A stretch of DNA of 64,000 nucleotides from Serripes groenlandicus (taxonomy: Eukaryota > Mollusca > Bivalvia > Cardiida > Cardiidae), in assembly GCA_031761405.1 (NCBI GenBank), contig JASEVX010000001.1, positions 42,807,587-42,871,586 of the forward strand, given 5' to 3'. The position numbers and the translations under genes were made by a program. The notes below the pieces were generated by a model that was not told where the DNA came from, did no database searches, and saw only the letters and a list, made by a program, of their open reading frames with translations. Below are positions 11,018 to 23,000 of the stretch, one piece after another. Numbering within the stretch: the first letter of the stretch is position 1; each line of letters starts with the position of its first letter.

Positions 11018-14000
11018 CTGTAATAAAGTAAAATTTCATGTGACACTCAATACCTATCAGAATTTCCTGCTTTGAAAACATCTGACTACAAAGATTGTTT
11101 ATCTGATAAAGAAATCTTATTTTTAGGTTGAAAACATTGTGGGAAAAGGAGAAATATCTGAATTCAAGCATTTTTTACTGATTATATTTCATAGCATTTA
11201 TCTTTTTGCCAAGATGATCACAACTATTCCATATTAATACTGTAGAGATTTTCAATATATGCTTCAATGTGGCCAGTGTTGTGTGGAGCAGTGATATGAC
11301 AAATACAGGAAACACATGTTACATTCTGGCCACCATGATATACCTGAAATACTGTTGAAAACAACCTTAAACCCCAATTAATCATATATGTACCTATATG
11401 TTTTCAAAGTCAGTTCTTGCAAATATGTTACATGTTGCAAGGAGTACTTGTTGCCAATGATGCACAGTGGGAATCAAATGAGCTTTGCTTGAGCTCTTCA
11501 TGACAAGGTAATCCAAAATGCGGTGGAGTCTACAGTATGTTGTATAAAGAAATAGAAATAATGACCTACTTTTTACAGAGGACTTAGGTACAGGTCCATG
11601 TCCCAATGCTCCATGCTGACTCAAACTTGGTACAACATTTTCAAAGTAAGAGCCCATACCATGGGATATCTTGATCTCTTCAATTCGAGCTGGAATACAA
11701 TGTACATGTGATTGTGTATATCAATAGTTCACTTGATATGATATTTGAAATCTTTCCCACATACAATAATCCTGCAGCAAACCATTTTGAAAACATTAAG
11801 TAAAAAATATTGAAACACTATAAATAAAAGTACAATTATTATGAGCATTTTCTCCTTTTTCCACAATGTTTTCAAAATATGTCAGTTGCAGATGCTTCAC
11901 ATAGCGTCTGTATGTTGCAAAGGGTAAAGGGGTGTATATTTTATAAAAAGCTCAATAAACAAGTTAATGTTGTATTTCAAGCATTACAAAAGTCCCCTAC
12001 CACACAAGTAGGTAGCTGGGTGATGTGCATGACACATCATCTTGTTATGGAGAATAATTTAGTGAATTTATATCAAATTCCATTCAAGCAAGTGGAAGAT
12101 ACAGCCCGTACATGAAATTGCAGACGGACAATGTTTAGGCCCAAACTGTCACCTTGACCTTTTTATGGAGAATAAGTGTGTGAAGTAATATAAAAATCCA
12201 TTCAAGCATGTGGAAGATAGACCAGACTAGAAATTGGGGACTGACAATGTTTAAGCACAAACTGTGACCCTGACCTTTGGATTAGGTGGCTGGGTGATGT
12301 GCCTGACACTTAATCTTGTTATTGTGAATAATTGTGTGAAGTTATATCAAAATCCATTGAAGCATGTGGAAGATACAGACCGGACAATAAATTGTGGGAC
12401 TGACGGACCGACAGACACAAGCAAACCTATAGTCTCCATACCGGTCTCTGACATATTCAGGCATATTTAACAAAGGTATAATTTAACAATACGACACATG
12501 TTTTGAAAGACACATGTACTTATCCTCAAATTTGTGAAGTACTAAGTTTAAATGAAGGTGACATATTTCATTGTTGTCTCAAAGTCACCTTCCATGAACA
12601 GACCTGGGTCTTCATTTGACACGCTTTTTGATCATGGTGTACATGTGTTCTCAGTTACTTGGGAATCCTATGATGCATGGTTGAGATGTTGGCCGGACAA
12701 GGTAGTCCTATCAAATACTTCTCATTTCGACATTTAACCTGTAAGTGTGACCTAGACCTTTGAGATACAGGCCTGTGTCTTGTACGCCACATGTCACCGT
12801 ATCAAGGTGAGCATGTGTGACCAGTAACTTGGGAATTCTACAATGCATGGTTTCTCATTTTGACCTTTGACCTCTAAGTGTGACCATGACCTTTGAGGTA
12901 CAGGCCTGGGTCTTGTGTGCCACATGTGTGCCAAGTAACTATGAAATCCTATGATGCATGGTTGAGATGCGGCCCGGACCAGGTAGTCCTATCTAAACAG
13001 TATTCATTTTGACCTTTGACCTCTAAGTATGACCTTGACATTTGAGGTACAGGCCTGGATCTTAAGTGGGCATGCCGCCTCATCATGATGAACGTTTGTG
13101 CCAAGTTTCTTGGAAATCCTTTTGATGGATGGTTAAAATGCGGGCCGGACAAGGTACAGTCCTATCAAACAATACTCATTTTGACCTTTGAACTCTAAGT
13201 GTGACCTTGACATTTGAGGTACAGGCCTGGATCTTGTGCCCAACACGCTGCCTAAACATGGTAAACGTTTGTGCCAAGTTTCTTGGAAATCCTATGATTG
13301 ATGGTTAAGATGCAGGCTGGACAAGGTTAGATGGGACCAACATATTGACAGACTGACAGACAGACAGAACTGTCCAAACGGTAGGGGACTTATAAATCTA
13401 ATATCCTTTCTATTTCTGTTCATGTCTATCGCTTTTGATTCACATTTCCATGTATATGACTACCAATAACTGTTAATATGATATGGTATTTTAAGTTTCA
13501 TCTGATTTGAAAACATATGAGGAAATATGTATAGTATTGTGATTGTTGAAAGAACATTTTCATACAAATGTTCAAGCATTGCGATAAAAAGGAATAAGTG
13601 TTTGTTCTGAGCAAACATTATATCACAATGTTTAAATGTGCCTGCTACTTTGGCATCAAAAGTTGTCTTTATAAGGTTACTGATTAACCCTTTCCCTCTT
13701 GCAGACACAATTTGACCTAACTGCAGAAAGGCAACATTTGATAACAATGTGGCAATAGGATATACTGCTGAAAATGAGCAATTTCTTCTTTTGTAACAAT
13801 GTTTTCAACTCTTTTCAATAATAACGGTTTCATTCATTCTGTATTTTTGCATTTAACGTTCAAAGTCATCTTCTGCAGATTTGCTATATGTGGGAAAGAG
13901 ATAAGATGTAAATACACTAATACAAATTAACCCTTTCCCTCATACGACAATTCTGCAGCAGACGACTTTGAACGTATTTTGTCAAAACATAGAAAATCTC

Positions 14001-17000
14001 CATAATTGAATGGATAACCTATGAAAAAAAGTGGAAAACATTGTGGCAAAAATTTTGAGAAATTGCACGTTTTGTGCAAAATTCTTCTTTTGTCACTAGT
14101 ATGTTTTCAAAAAGCCATCTACTGCAGAGGCGTCAGAAAGCGTCTATATGAGGGAAAGGGTTAAATTTGACTGCAGGATTACCTTTTCTCCTTTCTTCTC
14201 TTTGTTCTTCAGACAGTATCAAGGGTTCTCTACCTGACCTAAAAAACAGGGTTTTACCCATCTTTTCTAACATTCCTCGTACTGAAATGATGAAAGTAAT
14301 TTCATAACTGAACCACTCTCCAGTACAATCACCCATAGGGCATTTGTGAACAAAGTAGTTGCAGATTAACCTTTTCCCATTTGCAGAACCATTTTGATAC
14401 ATTTGAAGTAGATGACCTTTAAAAACAAGAGGGCCAAGATCGCACTAAATTGATCACCTGAGTGATAGTTAATTAGTAGCAAATATCAAGGAAAATTTGA
14501 CCAGGAGTGCAAATGAAACTGCAAGGAGTGGCTAAGAAATAACTTATCAGTAAAGGCCATAATTTATGTAATAAGGTATTTAATCTTTGCACAATTTGAA
14601 ATAGGATCACCAACGGAACATTCCTGTGAAGTTTAGTAAATATTGGTCCAATGGTTTAGGAGATGTCATTTGAAGCTTAAAGCTCATTTACCCCTTTTCT
14701 GATGCCACAAAGCATATATATATATTAACCTATGTAAAGGGTCAGTAAAGGAACATAAAATGTTCTGCTAAATTATCTTGGAATCTAACAAGAACTTTAA
14801 TAAGAATGGAATTATAAAACTTTGTAATTTCGCCCCTTTGCTGCCCTGTTTTTCAACGAATCAATATGGTTTGAACAATTTTTGTGGAGGGTCACTCAAG
14901 TAACATTTCTACCAAATTATCTAGGAATCTGAAGCAGATTCTGGAGGAAAAGGATTTTAAATTTTGGGCATTTTTCTCACTTTCTGATGATGCAACAACC
15001 AAAGTTGTACACAGAATGTAAGTCTTTGAACAATTCTGAAAGAGGACCAACAAAGGAACATTAAACAGGAAGTAAAGTTTAAATTGGTCCAGTGGAATGG
15101 TGGGAGTTGTCATTTGTAGCTAAAAGTTCAATAATCCCCTTTTGTGAATTTTGTAACCAATCAATATAGCTTGAACAAATTAAGAAGAGGATCACTGGAG
15201 TAAGATTCATATTCAATTTTCTTTAAATCAGACAAGCACTTTCATATAAATGAATTTTTAAATTTTGTCATTTTGCCCCTTTTCTGATGCGGCCTGGTTG
15301 CCATGTTTTGAAGAGTCACCCAAGGACCAGTTTTACAAAATTATATTGGAATCCGAGGAGAAGAATTTTAAAGTTTGGCCCCTTTCTGATCCCGCAGCAA
15401 CCAAAGTTCTCCACGGAATTCAAATATTTGAAGAAATTTGAACGAGGAGCACCAAAGGAACATTCCTTTGAAGTTTGGTTGAAATTGGTCTAGTGGTTTA
15501 GGAGGAGATGATGTTTAAAGCTAAAACTTAACAATGGACAGAGAGTGATCAGAAAATATCACCTTGAGCCTATGGCTCAGGTGATCTAAAAATTGTGGCA
15601 AAAGGAGATATTGTTCATGATGAGCAATTACTCCTTTGGCTCCAATGTTTTCAATTCTATTCAATAATTTCATTTCTAAAGATTTTTTCCACAGTATTAC
15701 TTAGATGTTTTTAAAGTCATCTGCTGCAGTTGTGTTTTGTTTTCTGTGCAATTTGATCTGGCTCTGCATTTAAAGACACAGAAGGTTTCAATTAATATCT
15801 GAGAAACATTGTACATTTTAGACAAAATTACAGGCAGAATTTAAACTACAACAAGGTGTGTTTACCTAGATAATAGTCCAATTAATTATAGGTTATAGAG
15901 AGAGGAAGCAATTGATGATACCTAGGGCCTGGTCCAATTAATTCTATAGTTTACAGTGGAAGCAATTGATAATACCTAGGGCCTGGTCCAATTAATTCTA
16001 TAGTTTACAGTGGAAGCAATTGATAATACCTAGGGCCTGGTCCAATTAATTCTATAGTTTACAGTGGAAGCAATTGATAATACCTAGGGCCTGGTCCAAT
16101 TAATTATATGATTTACAGTGGAAGCAATTGATGATATATGAACAGTAGAAGCTGGTTCTGAGAATAAAGTTGAAATGCAAAACTTGAAAGAGAACAAATA
16201 TAGCTAGTTTTTTTAACCCTTTACCACATATAACAGATCTGCAGTAGACTACTTTGAAAAACTTTGACGACTTTGCACATCTTTTTTCTGCTTTAGTGAC
16301 AAAGTTGTAAAACGTTTTCTGCTACATCAAATGTTGCCTCAATTGGGGAATAATTAAAGTACACATACCTTTCTCAACAGTTTGTGAAGATGTGTGTTTC
16401 GTTGGAGTTATTTCTACCTCAGGTATACAATACACTGGAAACAGGAATCTTAACCCCAATGTTCTCTACAAGGTAAAAAGGGAGACAGCGTTACTTAACC
16501 CTTTCCCACATACAGACGCTTTCTGACACCTCTGCAGCAGACGGCTTTTTGAAAACATGGCGACAAAAGAAGAAATTGCTCAAAACAAGCCACAATGTTT
16601 TCAACTCTATTTAATAGATCTTTCATGTTTTTGTCAATAAGTTTTGTGGGGCCGTCTGCTGAAATATTGTTGTATGTGGGAAAGGGTTAACCCTTCCTCC
16701 CATGCAGAGGAATCTTGAAAACATTTTGGTAAAAGGACATATTGCTCATAACAAACAAGGGAGGAAAATGCTATATGTATAGGAAAAGAAGAACGCCGCA
16801 AGCAAAAGCCAATGCTCGTCTGCTTGTTTCTTAGTCGAAAAAGGGGCATTACTGAATAAAAATTAAAGCCAGACATGCAAATTGTACCTCGGAACATGTG
16901 TACCAAGTTTCATTTGACAATGCTGAATGATTTTTGAGTTATGAGATAAGGTCAACATTTTGTGACGACGCGGATGCCAATACCCCAACTTTTTTTCTTC

Positions 17001-20000
17001 TAAAAACATATGAGCTCATAGGAATGGTCTACATAAACTATAGCGAGACAGATGGTGTATGTGTTAAGTGAAAACTAAAAATACATAGAAAAACATATTT
17101 TAGAGAGATCCATATCAAACTCTGCCAAGACTTAACCCTTTCCCACATACAGCAAATCTGCAGCAGACAACTATGAATACATCTATGCAAAACTAAGGAA
17201 AATCTCTATAAATAAAGGTACTATTATTTAATAGTTTGAAAATATTCTGGCTAAAGGAGAAATTGCTCATTATGAATATGATTTCAAAAGTCATTAGAAA
17301 GAATCTGTAAGAGAGAATGGGTTATCAAATAATCAGAACAATATCATCAAGAGTCTGATTTCATATGGATCCTGTATAGTTTTTTTTTTAATCCTTTCCC
17401 TCATGAAGAAGCCTCTGCAGCACACAACTATTAAAAACATTGTGACAAAAGACGAAATTCTCCTTTTGACACAATGTTTTCAACTCTTTTCAATAAGTAT
17501 GTCTTCATTGGAGATTTTCCATATCATTGTTGAGATGTTGTCAAAGTTTTCTGCTGCAGATTTGCTGTATGTGGGAAAGTGATAAATCCAGCAAACTTAT
17601 AAAACATACTTCCTTCCCTGCTGTACGTTCCATGATATCTGTTACATCAAGCCTTAGTGAATTTGTAGCTAGAATTGCTGTTGGTTTACAGATGTGAGAT
17701 ATTCCTGAATAGAAAGAAAAATAGGTTCAACAACTTCATTTTACTTTAAAAAACATTCTGGCAGAAGTAGAAATTATCTTAATGCAATTGGAGACTGTAA
17801 TAATGAAAACCAGCAGACACAGCAGATTTGCATGTGTTATGCACTACAATATGTTGTACTCAGGTTAGTTCATTCTAACAATCACTCATAGACAAAAAAA
17901 GGATACTTAGACTCTGTACTTATATATATATGTACATTGTTTCTATTAAAATGCATTTAACTTAAAAGCAAATAAATGAATAAACAATAATTTGGATAAC
18001 AGATAATTAAAATAGGCTAACATACTATCAACTATAAAACATACTTATGCTCGAGAAAGGCACAAACTTCACATAAAAACCTAGAGATAACTGATATTCT
18101 TAAATCAAGGCATAAACGTCATTAATATAAAATATTTTCAAATTCTGCTTGAAAGTGTCCAATGTCTAAGATTGTCTAATACACAGTGGTAAACTATTCC
18201 ACAGTCTTGAACTAACAGTACTAAATTTTCTGTCACTTATATATTTTCTTTTATTAAATGGCACAACATAACAAGCTTCCCCGATATCGGAGGAACAAAA
18301 AACACTGTTAGGTATAAATTTTATGTAAATCTAGATACGTTACTTGTTTCGATCAATTATTCTTTATTCCACACTGGTTTTAAAAGTTGTCTGTTGTATA
18401 AGTTTTCAGAAATCATCTGTATCAAAGGCAGGATTAATGTTGCATTTTGTGATTCTATATTTATAACCTATATGAGGTAAGCTGAATTTTCAAATCATGT
18501 TTTGCCCTTCTTTTATTTATTGTCTGATGTCCATAATAGGTCTTGATTTTCAATAAAACTTTAAACTTGAAGCTGAGCTCTCCTTATATCAGATAATCTG
18601 TTTATATCTATAACATATATCCTATAGATTAAAATTAATAGTCTATGTATAAAACAAACAAAGCTTATTTGCATTACTTTCAAAGATGTCCCTTTTCATC
18701 TCTAAATCTTCATTGATACATTCTATGATATAATCTGCGTCATTCACAGCTTCCTCCAGTCGACTCATGCACAAAACCTGGCCCTGGAATAAAACCATGT
18801 AAACAATGTTATAATGCTGATCTTTACCGGAACATATAAGACATATTTCTGGTTCTTTAACCCTTTCCCTCATATAGACGCTTTTTGATGCCTCTGCAGT
18901 AGACGGCTTTTTGAAAACATAGTGACAAAAGAAGAAATTGCTCAAAACGAGCAATTTCTCCTTTTGTCACACTGTTTTCCCCTTTTAGTCATAGGTTATC
19001 CATTCAGTTATAGAGATTTTCGACTTTTTGACAAAATATGTTCAAAGTCGTCTGCTGCAGAATTGTCGTATGTGGGAAAGTGTTAAAACCATATTGTTTA
19101 GGTATATTTCCATTCTTTACTCAAACTTGTAACTTTCATTATTTCTAAACAAGTCTAAATATATTAGTAATTATAAAGTAATATTTAAAGCAGACGACGC
19201 AACAATAAATGAGGCAAACATTTAAATAGATCAAGAAAGAATCGTATGAGGGAAAGGGTTAACCCTTCCCCACTTGCAGAAGCATTTGAAGACAATTTTT
19301 AGCACAAAGTGAAAAAAGAGAAATTGCTCATGATCAGGAATTTTTCCTTTTGCCACAATGTTTTCCTCCGTTTTCAATGATTACACTTTCCTTTACAGAG
19401 ATTTTGCACCTTGTAGCATTTATGTTTTCAAAGTCTTCTGATGCAAAATGGTTGCATGTGGGAAAGGTTTAACCCTTTCCCACATACAACAAATCAACAG
19501 CAGACAACTTTGAAAACATACCCGACATTTTTTGGAAACTCACTTTAAATGAAAGTACAATAATTGAATAGAGTTGAAAACATGGTGACAAAAGGAGAAA
19601 CTTCTTGTTTCAAGCAATTTCTTCATTTGTCTCCATGTTTTCAAAAAGCCATCTCATGATCTGCTGCAGAGGCGTCGGAAAGCGTCTATATGAGGGAAAA
19701 GTTTAGTTCTTATTTGACTTCTATACCCTAAATTGTGGGTACTTAGAAGAATAATCTCACTAACACAATTCTATCAAATATCCACAAAATAGGCTTTTAT
19801 TAGACAATTAATGCCCTATTTGCAATATGATTTTTGGGCTTTACCTCTTCCCTGATTTAGACATTTTTTGTCGCCTCTGCTGCAGAAGACTTTTGAAAAC
19901 ATTGTGATAAAAGGAGAAATTGCTCAAAATGAGCAATTTCCCCTTTTGCCACATTGTTTTCAACTCTATTCAATAATCATACTTTCATTTATTGAGATTT

Positions 20001-23000
20001 TCAATTTTTTGGCAAAAACCATTTTAAGCTGCTGCAGGTCTGTTGTATGTGGGAAAGGGTTATGCAATTTTATTGTATACAAATCTGCACTAAACTAGGA
20101 TATGTGCCTTGTCAAAAAACACCCCATCATGACTGCCCCAAGCAGGGATCAAATCCTGGACACCCAGTTTCAAATTCTCCTGGCTCACCACTCGGCTATG
20201 GCAGATTTCTTGTACAACATGACCACTTATTGAGCTGTCTGAACCCTTTCCCTCATATAGGCGCTTTCTGATGCCTCTGCACCAGACGACTTTTGAAAAC
20301 ATTGTGACAAAAGGAGAAAATGTTCTCAAAATGAGCAAATTCACATTTTGCCACAATTTTGTTAAACCTTTTCAGTAATTTTGCTTTCATTTATAGAGAT
20401 GTTTCTTGTTCTTGCATGATTGTTTTCAAAGTCGTCTGCTTCAGATTGATTGTATGTTGGAAAGGGTTAAATCAGATGGATACTATTTTACAATCATCAA
20501 AGATATAATTGGAAGAAATCTGATCAAATGAAAACTTCTATGATGTCAAGACTGCAGAGAAAATGCGGGAAATAAGACAAACGGTTCCTTTAAACCATTT
20601 CCACGTACAATGTAATCTTCAGTAGACAAATTTGAAAACATCCAGACAAAAATATGGAAAAATCTCTATAAATAAAGCTTAAACTACCAAATAGAGTTTA
20701 AACCATTGTGGTTAAAGGAGATATTGCATTATGAGCATAATCCATTTTTTCATTTTGACACAATATTTTCAAAAGGTATCACATGCAGATTCTTCATAAT
20801 AATGTCTTAAATGTCGAAAATGGTTAAGTCATTCCTTATCCTTTCAAACAATGTACATGTCATGTACATGTTTTTAAACCCTTTCCCTCATATAGACGCT
20901 TTCTGACGCATCTGCAGCAGACTGCTTTTTGAAAAAATAGTGACAAAAGAAGAAATTGCTCAAAACAAGCAATTTCTCCATTTGCCACAATGTTTTCCAC
21001 TTTTAGTCATAGGTTATGCTTTCAATTATAGAGGTTTTCTATTTTTTGACAAAATATGTTCAAAGTCGTCTGCTGCAGAATTGTTGTATGAGGGAGAGGG
21101 TTAAACCCTTTTGTTGCTGCAGGAGGCATCTGAACTGAAATAATTATTAGCAATGGATTATTTTTAGACACCAGAAATAGATACCAAGTATAACAGATAA
21201 ACATATTAGATTTACAGGAATATATAGGAATTATAATCTCAGATTTTTATGTGATTCCAATTATTAATGGTTCACAAAATTGAAAGCGTTCTTAACCCTT
21301 TCCCTCATATGACAATTATGCAGCAGACGACTTTGAACATATTTTGTCAAAACATAGAAAATCTCCATAATTGAATGGATAACCTATGACAAAAAATGGA
21401 AAACATTGTGGCAAAAGATGAAATTGCACGTTTTGTGCAATTTCTTCTTTTGTCACTATGTTTTCAAAAAGCTGTCTGCTGCAGAGGCGTCAAAAAGCGT
21501 CTATATGAGGGAAAGGGTTTAAGAATCGAGAAAAAAGTCCCGTACAACAAATGTTTTGTGAAGCAGTATCCCATCAGCTTTAAGTTGTCTTTTGTCTTCT
21601 TCTATTCGTTGATACACATTGTCCAGTGATTGCAGACTGTTAGAGTAGACTTTCACTCTGTGTCCATGATATGCAAATTCTCCTGTAAGATTAAAAGTAA
21701 ATTAGTGAGATCTTCATAATAGATATAGGAATGTGACAATAAGGCACATAAGCCGCGACTCTACCAATGTTGCGACAAAAACTAGCTCATTAGCAAGGCA
21801 GTATAAGAGTCCCCTTATACATACAAAGTGGTCTCTTTGTTCATGACTAAGTTGCAAAACTAATCAAATAGAACAAATATTGACTTATATCTTGCAGAAA
21901 AGGCAAATTATATAATAGTTACTATAATATATAATAATAATATTGTTACAAGTATACTAGCAATAAGTATAATTTTAGGGTTGTACATAGGTCTCATTAG
22001 CTTAAGGGACAATCTTAGATTTTGGGCATTTTTTTTATTGATTGAAATACATGTAAAAGGGAGACTATTTAAAATGTTAAGAGACTTGGACAACAAAATA
22101 TATAATTATTGGGTCAACAAAATGTAGAACTATGTGCAACAAAGTTCAAATTCGTTACAACAAAATATCTTTAATCCTGCAACAATACAACAACCTTCTT
22201 ATAAAACTTCAAAAATCCTACAAATTTTAATTTTTATCTAGATGCATCATTCAAACTACAAAAAGAATAACAAATGATACATAATCATAATGCACAAATA
22301 TATTTCACACTAAAAAAAAAAGTTTATAATTTATCATATATACCGGTATACATGTATAAATTATATAAAATAGAAATGATGATATTAATAACAGGCTGTG
22401 TCCACGTATTTAAAATATAACGTATTACCTCGATCCACACGTTTTTAACAATGGATTAATGCCGAAGGTGTTAAACTAACAGGGTGTTTATTGGTATGGT
22501 ATACAAACCAAGTTAGTAGATCAGTTAATCATTGATTTATTAACGTTTATTTCTTTATTTTATTGATTAATAGTGTTTTTTTTATTTATGTCACTTAAAT
22601 TGCCTAAACCCATTATAGCTTGCGGCTTTAATTGACTGTTGATTGAGTTGATTGAGTTGAACAATTTAATCGATAATCGTATGTGGCAGGAGCAATCCGT
22701 TAATAAAACTACCAATTTAGATTTAAGGCCAAAAAAAAATAAACGTTCAGGTTTTTCCTACCTAACTTATTTTTGTCCAACCTACACAAACTATTTTTAT
22801 TTAAAAAAAAAAAATCTAATATACCTCAAGAAAAATATTTGGAACGAATACCATTTTTGCGTTAAAATATTGGGCATGAAACAGTTTTTAACCTATGGCT
22901 TTAGCCCCTGGTCATAGTAGTAAAACCATATTTTTGGAGTTGTCAGCCTGCCAAATGCTGTTAACACCAAACAATGCATTTTAGGGTGAGACTGCGCGAG

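Noticed and set aside
11018..11171. N-terminal extension of the RING exon to an ATG at 11171
   Set aside because: That part is intron. A clean acceptor (TTTATTACAG) ends at 11018, and the phase matches the exon at 11570.
20047..20356. tRNA gene
   Set aside because: A-box and B-box-like words are present, but no acceptor stem pairs; a SINE fits better. The same holds near 9525, 46470, 55728 and 61399.
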